Part shown: in pieces, positions 1 through 7,525 of the stretch
How positions within the stretch are numbered: the first letter of the stretch is position 1
How the letters are laid out: the number at the start of each line of letters is the position of its first letter
Assembly: GCA_910589045.1 (NCBI GenBank)
Contig: CAJUSH010000008.1
Location: forward strand, 1-64,000
DNA length: 64,000 bases
DNA from: an uncultured Eubacterium sp.
Lineage (GTDB): Bacteria > Bacillota_A > Clostridia > Lachnospirales > Lachnospiraceae
Direction of reading: 5' to 3'
Made by a program: the position numbers and the translations under genes
Notes under the pieces: generated by a model
Seen by the model: the letters and a program-made list of their open reading frames with translations, nothing else
Databases searched by the model: none
Told to the model about the DNA's origin: nothing

Positions 1-2
1 AG

Positions 3-53
3 TTTGGTCTGACAGAAGAAACAGCAGAAACGTACTTAAAAGAAATATGTTAA
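3..53 (+). CDS. 3' end of a CDS entering from the left edge
   Basis: An open frame runs from the window edge and stops at TAA 51-53, encoding FGLTEETAETYLKEIC at the C-terminus. The composition (Glu/Thr/Leu) looks like a genuine helical protein tail, and the other two forward frames are less convincing. Too little is visible to name a family. An imperfect inverted repeat follows directly (58-67 with 81-90) and could be its transcription stop, although no T-run follows it. Confidence 0.4.
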   Translation, partial: FGLTEETAETYLKEIC

Positions 54-495
54 ATATTTCAAGCAGAGCATTTTTTGCGTTCTGCCTGAAATAATATTAT
101 GAGATTTTTCGCACTTAGGCATGTTATGGAGAGCCATATCACAAGTAAAGGCGAAAGGGAACGGGAGTTGCGGTAAAGATCGTTCGCAATGCAAAAGGAA
201 CTCTCGTTTAACAACAGGATCCGCTGTCAGGCCCTTTCAATTATCATAGAAGCTCTGAATTTACAGAGAAAATATCTCGACTGAGAGCGCAATAAAACAT
301 ACATAGTTTGACAAATATTCTGTGATAAGTTCTCCATAAATATAGTTCATTAAATATCTCACGTAGATAACGGGTCTTAACAAAATACGGATACAGATAC
401 ATGCTAATGGATATGCAAAAATATATTTCTTATCTACAACCGAAGTTGCTATTCCGTTGTCCCATTGAACAGGAAGCTAACTGAATCCATTTTGA
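54..495. other. AT-rich non-coding stretch, no gene seen
   Basis: No convincing reading frame is visible. There are two small dyads: TTCAAGCAGA/TCTGCCTGAA at 58-67 and 81-90 with one mismatch, and TTGCG/CGCAA at 168-172 and 185-189 nested inside a GAGTT/AACTC pair. The first half of a TetR gene would be expected just before 496, but frame 1 carries several stops between 421 and 495 and shows no helix-turn-helix, so that part has been deleted or scrambled. Confidence 0.5.
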
Positions 496-957
496 AAATA
501 TGAAAGCACCGAGCAAATATTTTTAGAAATAGTTAATGCTTTTTCCAATAAGCAAAAAAGTGAAATATTTACTAAAATTGAACAGCACATTCCAGCTTCC
601 ACGATATTAGAGGAGCTTCTTTCGAGGTATGCAAGTGAAATGATTGATTGCGAAAATTCTATAAGCCTTGCTATTTACGAATTTTATAGTAATCCGGCGG
701 TTTCTAAAGAACATAATTCTGTAAAAAAACAGTACGAAATTTCAAAATCAGCATGGATAGCGCTTATCAACTATGGAATAGATACGAAAGAATTTAATTC
801 CGTGAACCCGGAAACAATTTTCAATGTAATTATATTTGCATATCAGGGAGTACGAATGTACAGCAGGCTGATGAAAATGGATAAAGATATTCCCACTCAA
901 ATAATAAATGAAATAAAGCAGCTTTTATTGCCAGAGGAGGTTGCGCATGAAGAATGA
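496..957 (+). pseudogene. TetR-family regulator remnant, DNA-binding half missing
   Basis: Frame 1 is open from after a TGA at 493-495 to TGA 955-957 and reads as an all-helical TetR C-terminal ligand/dimer domain (start region YESTEQIFLEIV, later ISLAIYEFYSNPAV and end QIINEIKQLLLPEE). The only internal ATG with coding sense is at 640, which would give 105 residues. The N-terminal helix-turn-helix expected of this family (about 50 residues) is absent and the upstream frame is full of stops. It ends a few bases after the ATG of the acetyltransferase fragment (947), so the two probably formed a regulator-enzyme operon. That it is a TetR member is inferred from the helical pattern, not from a conserved motif. 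Confidence 0.6.
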
Positions 958-1327
958 TATTGTTTTGGTAAGACCGGCTTTAGAGCTAAAAGAAAAGGCA
1001 CTTGATTATCGTAGGGAACATTTTCAACATGGAGAAAAAATTATCTACGGAAGTGAGCTTTTTGATAAGAAAGAAGATTACGAGGAATGCCTATCCTCTG
1101 TAACGCTGAACACGAATCCCAAAACGGTAAATGAAAATTGGGTAGTTACAGATACTTTTTTTGCAATAAGAAAAAGTGACGACAGGATAATCGGAAAGCT
1201 TGCTTCCTCAAGCAATCCGTTTTCCTCTTTCAAACGGCGGATTTCTTTTTCCTGCTTCTTGACCTGTCTGCGCAGAAGAGCCGGCTCCTCTGCGCGGCTC
1301 ACGGCCCGGATTTTATTTTCCCATTGA
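947..1327 (+). pseudogene. Truncated GNAT-family acetyltransferase, fused to IS debris
   Basis: The start at ATG 947 follows AGAGGAGG. Residues 1-83 read like the N-terminal half of a GNAT acetyltransferase (MKNDIVLVRPALELK, then TDTFFAIRKSDDRIIG, which normally leads into the acetyl-CoA binding strand). Right after the Gly at about 1195 the frame changes character (KLASSSNPFSSFKRR) because it enters antisense IS sequence, and it stops at 1325-1327. The acetyl-CoA loop and the catalytic C-terminal half are therefore missing and the product should be inactive. It overlaps the preceding TetR remnant by 11 bases, as coupled genes do. Confidence 0.65.
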
Positions 1328-1330
1328 CAG
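1198..1330 (-). mobile_element. Fragment of an IS3-type transposase OrfA
   Basis: Read on the minus strand, this stretch encodes QWENKIRAVSRAEEPALL followed by RRQVKKQEKEIRRLKEENGL, the Arg/Lys/Glu-rich coiled coil that closes OrfA of IS3-family elements, where the usual ending is a LKEASAFFA-type motif; here it reads LLEEASF. The helix-turn-helix half, OrfB and the terminal repeats are not visible. Its left limit is the point where the acetyltransferase is cut, so insertion followed by deletion probably destroyed that gene. The family call rests on the coiled-coil motif only. Confidence 0.5.
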
Positions 1331-1376
1331 CTACATTCAAGTGAGCGTAAAATGAATTACACTCACTTGAATGTAG
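1331..1376. repeat. Perfect 15-bp inverted repeat, 16-nt loop
   Basis: CTACATTCAAGTGAG at 1331-1345 is the exact reverse complement of CTCACTTGAATGTAG at 1362-1376, with 16 bases between. There is no T-run on either side, so a plain terminator is unlikely. It abuts the IS fragment and contains the ATG of a 51-residue reading frame. It could be an element end, a regulatory dyad or the remnant of a miniature element. Confidence 0.75.
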
Positions 1377-1507
1377 AGAAAGCGGGGAGAAGTTTGGAGC
1401 ACATCCGCGGGGAATATACAGTCGGGGAGAAAGTATATCCATCAGCGGAAGGGCTGCGGTACCAGAAAACAGGCAGACTGACGAATGAGGATGCTGCGGA
1501 GGCGTAG
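1352..1507 (+). CDS. Possible 51-residue protein, unknown
   Basis: ATG 1352 to TAG 1505-1507 encodes a charged 51-residue product (starting MNYTHLNVEKAGRSLEHIRG, ending GRLTNEDAAEA). The codon use resembles that of neighbouring genes, and the stop lies 23 bases before the next start. The start sits inside the loop of the inverted repeat and has no clear Shine-Dalgarno, so it may instead be the 3' end of a longer lost gene. No family recognised. Confidence 0.35.
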   Translation: MNYTHLNVEKAGRSLEHIRGEYTVGEKVYPSAEGLRYQKTGRLTNEDAAEA

Positions 1508-1530
1508 GCTGCCGGAAAGGAGGACATGGG

Positions 1531-1755
1531 ATGAAGAAATTGTTTTGCTATGCAAACAGGTACATCGGAAAAAGTGACTGGAAAGATTTAGCTATGATTA
1601 AGTTCTGTCTTTTCTCTATGGGGATTTTAGCGGGTATGCGGATACCGAGAAGGATTAAGAGGCAGGCAGGGTGGATCGCCGCCGCCGTTTTTGCGGCAAC
1701 CTACATTCCTCTGATGGCGAAGTTTTTTTCAGTCATTGCGGAAAAGGAAGCGTAG
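1531..1755 (+). CDS. Small conserved membrane protein
   Basis: A 74-residue protein with an excellent ribosome site (AAAGGAGG, 6 bases before ATG 1531). The N-terminus is charged (MKKLFCYANRYIGKSDWKDL), then come two hydrophobic segments: about residues 23-36 (IKFCLFSMGILAGM) and about 48-66 (WIAAAVFAATYIPLMAKFF). Homologues of this kind are common in Lachnospiraceae and are often labelled permease of phosphate ABC transporter, a name with no experimental basis known to me. Nothing next to it is a transporter. Function unknown. Confidence 0.75.
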   Translation: MKKLFCYANRYIGKSDWKDLAMIKFCLFSMGILAGMRIPRRIKRQAGWIAAAVFAATYIPLMAKFFSVIAEKEA

Positions 1756-2110
1756 GGCCCGGACCTGTCACATCAGCTGCGCCCACATTGGCGTTGCCGC
1801 GATTTTCACAACGGATAACCGTTCCGGCAGCTCCGCGCTTCCCGGCTCCAGGCTTGATTTTGCTCAGGAACTTATCCTGCTGGCGCTGCGGCGGAGCGGA
1901 TGGCATCTCCACGCCATCGCGTTTATTACCCGGCGTTTTGGCATCCCGGCAGACATACACGCCAATCATGACGGGAATGGTCAGCAGCACCAGCCGCAGC
2001 TTTTCCGGCAGCCTGTCTGCCGCTTCATACACAGGCGAATAATCCTTTTCCTCCGGGGCGGGAATGGAGGCCAGAAGCCGGCAATAATAGAAAAAGATAA
2101 TAGGGATTTT
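1756..2110 (-). pseudogene. Probable remnant of an ECF sigma factor
   Basis: The minus strand here has coding-like composition. From about 2065 downward one frame reads DYSPVYEAADRLPEKLRLVL, which strongly resembles the start of sigma region 4 in ECF sigma factors. The expected helix-turn-helix then fails in that frame, while another frame has GMPKRRVINAMAWRC and LRRSASRIS, similar to the usual GxPxGTVKSRxxRAR segment, so a frameshift is suspected. No in-frame start codon is present upstream. The forward frames across the same bases look like shadows. The family call is an inference from short motifs. Confidence 0.35.
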
Positions 2111-2170
2111 AAAAAATACACAGTTTTCCGAAAGCAGACAAACCAGGAAGAATAGAGAACGGAGGCATGC

Positions 2171-2224
2171 ATGAGTGCACGAAAAAGAAGGGGCCGGCAG
2201 ATGGAGCAGCGGAAACCGATATGA
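2171..2224 (+). CDS. Possible 17-residue leader peptide coupled to the nucleosidase
   Basis: A short frame, MSARKRRGRQMEQRKPI, starts at ATG 2171, five bases after GGAGG (2161-2165), and stops at TGA 2222-2224, overlapping the ATG of the nucleosidase at 2221 (ATGA). It is very basic. The nucleosidase itself has only a distant purine-rich site, so translation could be handed over from this peptide. Alternatively the real gene starts at 2167 in the other frame, only one base from GGAGG, which is too close to be efficient. Confidence 0.35.
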   Translation: MSARKRRGRQMEQRKPI

Positions 2225-3063
2225 TCTACATATTCACCGCCTTATACTGCGAGGCACACACACTGATCAGACAGCTCCATCTGACAAAAAATCAGGCCAA
2301 TACGCGTTTTCAGGAATTTTATAACGAGCAGGATGGCATTCGTCTTACCATTACCGGCGTCGGTGAGATTGCCGCTGCCACGGCAGTGGGCAGCATATGC
2401 ACGGCGTTCCCGCCAACGGAGTATGATCTGCTTCTCAACGTCGGAACCTGCGGACATGCTAAAAACGAGGACGGAATCTTTTTGTGTAATCAGATTTTTG
2501 AGCAGGCAACGGGCAGAAGCTTTTACCCGGATATGCTGCTGCGTCACGATTTTCGTGAGACGGCCGTTGTGACGGGGATGACGCTGTGGGACACCGGGCC
2601 GGATGACGAAGCGGCCGGCAAGCTGCTGTATGATATGGAAGCAGCCGCAATCTATCAGGCGGGGGCGCATTTTTTCGGTCCCCATCAGATGCTGTTTCTA
2701 AAGATCGTATCCGATTGCGGAAGCGCGGACAAAATTTCAGAAGCGCAGGTAAAACGGCTGATGGAGCAGTACGGAGACTGCATGCTTCCTTTGATCGGGC
2801 GGCTGCGGGAGCTGTCCGGGCATGAGCAGCAAAGGAATGCGTCTGCGGTGTACGAAAGGGAAATCACAGAAAGGCTCTGTCTGGATCTGCAATGCTCGAA
2901 GGCTATGGGGGATTCCCTGAGGAAGCATCTCCACTATCTGGCGCTCACGGGGACGGATTATACAGCTGTTATAGAAAATTTATATAAGGAAGGAATGCTT
3001 CCGTGTAAGAATAAGAGAGAGGGAAAACGCTGCTTTGAAGAGCTTAAAAGAAGATTATTTTAA
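2221..3063 (+). CDS. MTA/SAH nucleosidase-like protein
   Basis: The nucleoside phosphorylase/MTA-SAH nucleosidase fold is recognisable: MIYIFTALYCEA at the N-terminus, the glycine loop GVGEIAAATAVGS, LLNVGTCGH, the ribose-binding DMEAAAIY, and a later VSD (residues near 162) at the position of the catalytic aspartate. About 280 residues versus about 230 for Pfs; the extra C-terminal part (YEREITERLCLDLQCSKAM onward) is a small helical domain. I chose ATG 2221 because homologues begin MIY; an in-frame ATG at 2167 would add 18 unrelated residues. It overlaps splB by 29 bases, so the products are probably co-translated. A role in clearing SAM-derived nucleosides is inferred. Confidence 0.75.
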   Translation: MIYIFTALYCEAHTLIRQLHLTKNQANTRFQEFYNEQDGIRLTITGVGEIAAATAVGSICTAFPPTEYDLLLNVGTCGHAKNEDGIFLCNQIFEQATGRSFYPDMLLRHDFRETAVVTGMTLWDTGPDDEAAGKLLYDMEAAAIYQAGAHFFGPHQMLFLKIVSDCGSADKISEAQVKRLMEQYGDCMLPLIGRLRELSGHEQQRNASAVYEREITERLCLDLQCSKAMGDSLRKHLHYLALTGTDYTAVIENLYKEGMLPCKNKREGKRCFEELKRRLF

Positions 3064-4054
3064 TCCGTTTTTTTCACATATATACGTAGAGACAGCCGTT
3101 TTGGAGCATCCGCGTACAAAACGGCTTCTTTCAAAATTTCCGGCTGCCACCATCATTGAAATTCGCCATTATAAGGATGTGTTCTGCCGGAGCAGACAAA
3201 ACAGCGCCCTGCAGCGCCGTTCAGGAAAGCTGATTCTTGCGGCTAGGCAGGGAACCCTTGTCTACGAGGGCGCGCCGGTGTGCCAGAGCTTCGGCAATCA
3301 ATATTTCTACTATACATCCTGTGTGATGAACTGCATATTTGACTGTGAATACTGCTATTTGAAGGGAATGTACCCCTCCGCCAACATCGTCATATTTGTC
3401 AATCTGGAGGATATTTTTGCGAGGGCAGAGGAGCTTCTGCGCGCACATCCCCTGTATTTGTGTGTTTCTTATGATACAGATCTGCCGGCGCTTGAGCCGA
3501 TTACCGGATATGTGAAGGAATGGTGTGCATTTGCCGGAAAGCATGAAAGCCTGAAGCTGGAAATACGGACGAAGGCTGCAGGCAGACAGCTTTTTGACTA
3601 TGCAAAACCGCTTCCCAACGTGATCTACGCCTTTACCCTTTCGCCGCAGGCAGTGATCGAAGCATGTGAGCACCGGACGCCTTCACTTGCGGAGCGCCTT
3701 ACGTGTGCAAAAGAACTCATGGAGGCCGGGTGTCTGCTGCGGCTCTGCTTTGACCCGATGATCTATGTACCCGGGTGGAGAGCGCATTATGAAGCTATGC
3801 TCGAGCAGGTGTTTGGCGTCCTTGATTTGGACAAAATCGTGGATGTGAGCGTCGGAAGCTTTCGGGTTTCGCAGGACTATTTAAAAAATATGAGAAGACA
3901 GCAGAAGGATTCGGCGGTGGTCTGGTTTCCCTTTCAATGTGATAACGGCTACTGTCATTATCCCCGGGAATTATTGGAGCAGATGGAGACGTTTTTGACC
4001 ACCCGTTTGGCGGCAAAAATTTCCGGGGAAAAAATTTTTCGATGGAGTATCTGA
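3035..4054 (+). CDS. splB: Spore photoproduct lyase (radical SAM)
   Basis: A 339-residue protein, the normal length for spore photoproduct lyase, which reverses 5-thyminyl-5,6-dihydrothymine in UV-damaged spore DNA at germination. The iron-sulfur motif C-x3-C-x2-C is Cys100-Cys104-Cys107 (NCIFDCEYCYLKG). Cys143 (LYLCVSYDTD) lies about where characterised lyases have their hydrogen-donor cysteine near residue 140; this alignment is by eye. The start is TTG 3035 (MKSLKEDYFNPFFSHIYVE), inside the nucleosidase 3' end, with GAGAGGG upstream. It overlaps the next gene by 13 bases. Its presence argues for a spore former. Confidence 0.9.
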   Translation: MKSLKEDYFNPFFSHIYVETAVLEHPRTKRLLSKFPAATIIEIRHYKDVFCRSRQNSALQRRSGKLILAARQGTLVYEGAPVCQSFGNQYFYYTSCVMNCIFDCEYCYLKGMYPSANIVIFVNLEDIFARAEELLRAHPLYLCVSYDTDLPALEPITGYVKEWCAFAGKHESLKLEIRTKAAGRQLFDYAKPLPNVIYAFTLSPQAVIEACEHRTPSLAERLTCAKELMEAGCLLRLCFDPMIYVPGWRAHYEAMLEQVFGVLDLDKIVDVSVGSFRVSQDYLKNMRRQQKDSAVVWFPFQCDNGYCHYPRELLEQMETFLTTRLAAKISGEKIFRWSI

Positions 4055-4872
4055 TGGAGTATTGCATAGAGCATTTAAAAGCGTATCTAATAGAAAATCG
4101 GACGGAACACGTAAAAACAGAGCAGAAAGAAAACGTACCGGAAGAAGACATGCGCGTGAAAACCGTACATGCATATAACGGGGCGGCAATCGTAACCGGG
4201 GCCTCCTCCGGCATCGGCGCAGCCGTCAGCAGACGGCTGGCTGCCCTGGGGTATGAGGTGTTCGGCTTCGGACGAAGCTTTGAAAACGACGCGTCCGGGA
4301 TGGACGGGCTTTATCCGGTTGTCTGCGATGTGCTGGATACGGAAAAGCTGTGCGCCTGTGTCAGGGAAATCGCGGCGCGGCGAAGGGTGCGCATCCTGGT
4401 GAACAATGCGGGCATTGGATATTACGGGCTTCACGAGGAATTAAGCCCGAAAAAAATCCGGGAGCTAGTGCGGACAAACCTGGAGGCACCGATGATTTTG
4501 ACACAGCAGCTTTTGCGGCATTTAAAGAAAAGCAGCGGCTACGTCATCAATATTTCCTCGGTGACGGCAGGGCAGTCCAATCCCCACGGCTGCGCCTACG
4601 GCGCCACAAAGGCCGGGCTTTTAAGCTTTTCCCGCAGCCTTTTCGACGAGGCGCGCAAATACGGGGTGAAGGTCGTGACAATCTCACCGGACATGACGAA
4701 AACAAAGCTTTACCGTCATGCGGATTTTGCACAGGGAGACGAGCCGGAATCCTATCTTTGTCCGGAGGAGGTGGCGGATGCCCTGGAATATGTGCTGTGT
4801 CAGCGGGAGGGACTGGTCGTGACAGAACTCACCGTAAGACCCCAGATCCATCGGATCAAAAAGAAAAAATGA
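4042..4872 (+). CDS. Short-chain dehydrogenase/reductase
   Basis: A classical SDR: cofactor loop TGASSGIG, NNAG, catalytic Ser in NISSVTA and the YxxxK pair in YGATK. The cofactor loop sits at about residues 52-59 because of a 36-residue N-terminal extension rich in Glu/Lys; an alternative start at ATG 4150 (MRVKTVHAYNG), preceded by GGAAGAAG, would give a 240-residue enzyme of ordinary size. I list the longer form because it overlaps splB in typical operon style, but the shorter start is equally likely. Substrate unknown; an SDR next to splB suggests a linked role, perhaps in spores. Confidence 0.85.
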   Translation: MEYLMEYCIEHLKAYLIENRTEHVKTEQKENVPEEDMRVKTVHAYNGAAIVTGASSGIGAAVSRRLAALGYEVFGFGRSFENDASGMDGLYPVVCDVLDTEKLCACVREIAARRRVRILVNNAGIGYYGLHEELSPKKIRELVRTNLEAPMILTQQLLRHLKKSSGYVINISSVTAGQSNPHGCAYGATKAGLLSFSRSLFDEARKYGVKVVTISPDMTKTKLYRHADFAQGDEPESYLCPEEVADALEYVLCQREGLVVTELTVRPQIHRIKKKK

Positions 4873-4893
4873 TGCAGGGGATCGATGCATGAT

Positions 4894-4919
4894 TTTATTT
4901 TTTTGTCATAAGATACACT
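4894..4919 (+). promoter_or_regulatory. Possible sigma-E-like -10 and dyad before yqfC
   Basis: GTCATA and TATGAC form an inverted repeat just upstream of and overlapping the yqfC start, and CATAAGAT inside it fits the CATAnnnT pattern of sigma-E -10 elements. In B. subtilis yqfC-yqfD belong to the sigma-E regulon. The -35 element is not clear and transcription would begin almost at the ATG, so this is a weak call. Confidence 0.25.
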
Positions 4920-5222
4920 ATGACGAGAAAACATCGAACAAACAAAGACAAACAAATCCGGGAACGGGAGCCGCGGCTCGCCGACGGGATCGGGCTGCCC
5001 CGGGATATTTCCTGCGGGGCTGCGATCATTACCGTGAGCGGCAGGCGTGAGCTGGTGCTGGAAAATTACAAGGGCATTGTCTCCTATGACGACACATGCA
5101 TCTGCATCCAGACGCGGGACTGCAAGGTTACGGTTTCCGGCTGCCGCCTGAAGGTGGACTATTACACCAATGAGGAGATGAAAATCGTGGGGCTGATTCA
5201 TCAAATCTGTTATGAGGTGTAA
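4920..5222 (+). CDS. yqfC: Sporulation protein YqfC
   Basis: A 100-residue protein matching the YqfC family, whose members are about 90-100 residues: the core runs LPRDISCGAAIITVSG, ELVLENYKGIVSYDD and ICIQTRDCKVTVSG. It sits four bases before yqfD, in the same order as in Bacillus (yqfC-yqfD-phoH-pgpH-ybeY). The biochemical role is unknown; in Bacillus it is a sporulation gene of the mother cell. The start at ATG 4920 is the first in-frame ATG, but its ribosome site is poor. Confidence 0.85.
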   Translation: MTRKHRTNKDKQIREREPRLADGIGLPRDISCGAAIITVSGRRELVLENYKGIVSYDDTCICIQTRDCKVTVSGCRLKVDYYTNEEMKIVGLIHQICYEV

Positions 5223-5225
5223 AAA

Positions 5226-6479
5226 ATGCTGCTTTCCATCGTAAAATATCTTCAGGGCTATCTGCATGTAACCCTGACGGGGCGTGCAAAGGAGCGCTTC
5301 CTGAATCTGTGCTGTAAAAAAAATATTCTGATCTGGAACCTTGTCCCGAACAAGGAAGCAGAGGGCTTCGATTTCTGCATCAGCCTGAAGGGCTTGCGCG
5401 CCTCGAAGGAGCTTTTGAAAAAGACCCACACAAATCTGAAAATCAGGAAAAAATGCGGCCTGCCGTTTTTTCTGCACCGTTACCGCGCCAGAAAGCTCTT
5501 TGCCATCGGCGTGCTTTTGTGCATCCTGCTTCTGTTTGGCTGTTCCGGATATGTGTGGAAGATCGAGGTGAACGGCACCTCAAGTCTCTCGCAGGACATA
5601 ATCCTGACGTGGCTGGAGTCCCAAAAAAAGGGGTTTGGCACGAAAAAGAGCGAGATTGACTGCGCCGCGCTCGAGGCGGCGCTTCGCAGCGACTACGACG
5701 TGGTGGCGTGGACCTCGGTAAAGCTGGAGGGAACAAAGCTCACGGTGGATATCCAGGAAAGCCTGCCCCAGGATGAGCAAAAGACAGCGCTGCCCGCAGA
5801 GGGCGCATGGGATATTGTCGCGTCGGAGGATGCGACCATCGCTTCTATTTATACAAGGCAGGGCACCCCGGTGGTGGAAAGGGGCATGGCTGTCTCCAAG
5901 GGCGCCGTGCTTATTTCCGGACGGCTGGACATCATGGACGACAACGGCGAGGTGGCCAATTACCGCTACGTTGTCTCGGACGGCGACGTAACCGGAACGG
6001 TAACGCGCACCTATCAGAACGAAATCCCCCGCACCTATCAGAAAAAGAATTACACCGGGGAGACGGAAACCTCCTATACCCTGCAGGTTGGCAGCTTCCG
6101 CCTGCCGATCAGGCCTGAAAAGGCAGCGTATAATGCCTGTGAAACGACGGTAAAGGATTATCAGCTTGAAATTTTGAAAAATTTTTACCTTCCGGTGCAT
6201 CTGCTCAAAACAACCCGAAAAGCCTATGTTTACAAGGATGCGACCTATACGAAGGCTGAGGTGGAGGCACTCGCCGAGGAGGGCTGGAACCTTTTTTTGG
6301 AAAATTTCACACAAAAAGGGCTTCCAATCATAGTAAAAAATGTTAAAATAGATACGAGTGAGACAACATGCACCATTCGCGGAAGCTTAAAAGCGGAGGT
6401 TCCGCTCGTTACATACGCGCCGACGGAGCGGGCGCAAGAGCCCACGGAGGCTGAAAACGAGCGCTCAGACGGCGGGTAA
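5226..6479 (+). CDS. yqfD: Sporulation protein YqfD
   Basis: A 417-residue YqfD-family protein. The N-terminal cytoplasmic part (about residues 1-83) is followed by one membrane segment at about 94-111 (FAIGVLLCILLLFGCSGYVW) and a large extracytoplasmic domain with the repeated beta pattern typical of the family (WKIEVNGTSSLS, then a long YQNEIPRTYQKKNYTGE stretch). Bacillus yqfD mutants are impaired at stage IV of sporulation. It lies directly behind yqfC and 32 bases before phoH. The C-terminus is acidic and low in complexity. Confidence 0.88.
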   Translation: MLLSIVKYLQGYLHVTLTGRAKERFLNLCCKKNILIWNLVPNKEAEGFDFCISLKGLRASKELLKKTHTNLKIRKKCGLPFFLHRYRARKLFAIGVLLCILLLFGCSGYVWKIEVNGTSSLSQDIILTWLESQKKGFGTKKSEIDCAALEAALRSDYDVVAWTSVKLEGTKLTVDIQESLPQDEQKTALPAEGAWDIVASEDATIASIYTRQGTPVVERGMAVSKGAVLISGRLDIMDDNGEVANYRYVVSDGDVTGTVTRTYQNEIPRTYQKKNYTGETETSYTLQVGSFRLPIRPEKAAYNACETTVKDYQLEILKNFYLPVHLLKTTRKAYVYKDATYTKAEVEALAEEGWNLFLENFTQKGLPIIVKNVKIDTSETTCTIRGSLKAEVPLVTYAPTERAQEPTEAENERSDGG

Positions 6480-6511
6480 ACTATCAGAAACCAAAGAGGG
6501 ATACAAAATAA

Positions 6512-7525
6512 ATGGCATTGACAGAACTTGCATTTGATTTACCGGTAGATCATATGGCGAATGTGTTCGGTCAGTTCGACGATCACATGAAGAAAATAGA
6601 ACGTGCGCTGAATGTGACGGTAGTTGTACGGGACGGACAGATGAAGCTGCTTGGGGACGGCGGCAGCGTGCAGAGCGCTTCCCATGTATTTGAGCAGCTT
6701 TTGATCCTTTCACAGCGGGGCAACACGATCACGGCGCAGAATGTGGATTATGTGCTGGAGCTTGCACGGGAGAAAAAGGAGACGTCCATCGTGGCCATCG
6801 ACGAGGATCTGATCTGCCACACTACAAACGGAAAGCCTATCAAGCCGAAGACCCTGGGACAGAAGGCTTATGTGGACGCGATCCGAAAGGACATGATCGT
6901 GTTCGGAACCGGACCGGCAGGCACCGGAAAGACATACCTCGCCATGGCAATGGCGATCACCGCCTTCAAAAACGAGTCGGTGGGCCGGATCATCCTCACC
7001 CGCCCGGCGATCGAGGCGGGAGAGAAGCTGGGCTTTCTGCCCGGCGACCTGCAGAGCAAGATCGATCCGTACCTGCGGCCCCTCTATGACGCGCTCCATC
7101 AGATCATGGGCGCGGAGAGCTTCGCAAGAAATTCGGAAAAAGGGCTGATCGAGGTGGCGCCGCTCGCCTATATGCGCGGGAGGACGCTGGACAACGCCTT
7201 TATCATCTTAGACGAGGCACAGAATACGACCCCGGCGCAGATGAAAATGTTTTTGACGCGCATCGGCTTCGGCTCGAAGGTCGTCATTACCGGAGACGCA
7301 ACCCAGAAGGATCTGGCCCCCGGCACAAAAAGCGGGCTGGACGTGGCGCTGCGTGTCTTAAAAAACGTGGAGGGCATCGCGGTCTGTGAGCTGACGAGCA
7401 AGGACGTTGTGCGCCATCCACTGGTACAAAAGATCGTAAATGCCTACGATGCCTACGAGCAAAAGCAGCTTCAAAAAGAAAAGAAGAAGGCCTCGGCAAA
7501 AAAGCAGAGGAGTAAAAAGCTATGA
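6512..7525 (+). CDS. phoH: PhoH-family ATPase
   Basis: A 337-residue PhoH/PhoL-type P-loop protein. The Walker A motif is GPAGTGKTYLA at about residues 132-140 and the Walker B is FIILDEAQN at about 230; TGDATQKDL follows in the usual place. The N-terminal region resembles a small RNA-binding-like domain found in this family. The lysine-rich tail overlaps the start of the next gene by four bases. In many bacteria phoH precedes ybeY and the pair acts in ribosome or RNA maturation; here a pgpH-like gene stands between them, as in other Firmicutes. Confidence 0.92.
   Translation: MALTELAFDLPVDHMANVFGQFDDHMKKIERALNVTVVVRDGQMKLLGDGGSVQSASHVFEQLLILSQRGNTITAQNVDYVLELAREKKETSIVAIDEDLICHTTNGKPIKPKTLGQKAYVDAIRKDMIVFGTGPAGTGKTYLAMAMAITAFKNESVGRIILTRPAIEAGEKLGFLPGDLQSKIDPYLRPLYDALHQIMGAESFARNSEKGLIEVAPLAYMRGRTLDNAFIILDEAQNTTPAQMKMFLTRIGFGSKVVITGDATQKDLAPGTKSGLDVALRVLKNVEGIAVCELTSKDVVRHPLVQKIVNAYDAYEQKQLQKEKKKASAKKQRSKKL

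Noticed and set aside
1736..2155. A 139-residue forward frame after the small membrane protein
   Set aside because: The composition is unnatural (many Arg, His, Cys in clusters) and the opposite strand carries a recognisable sigma-like segment.
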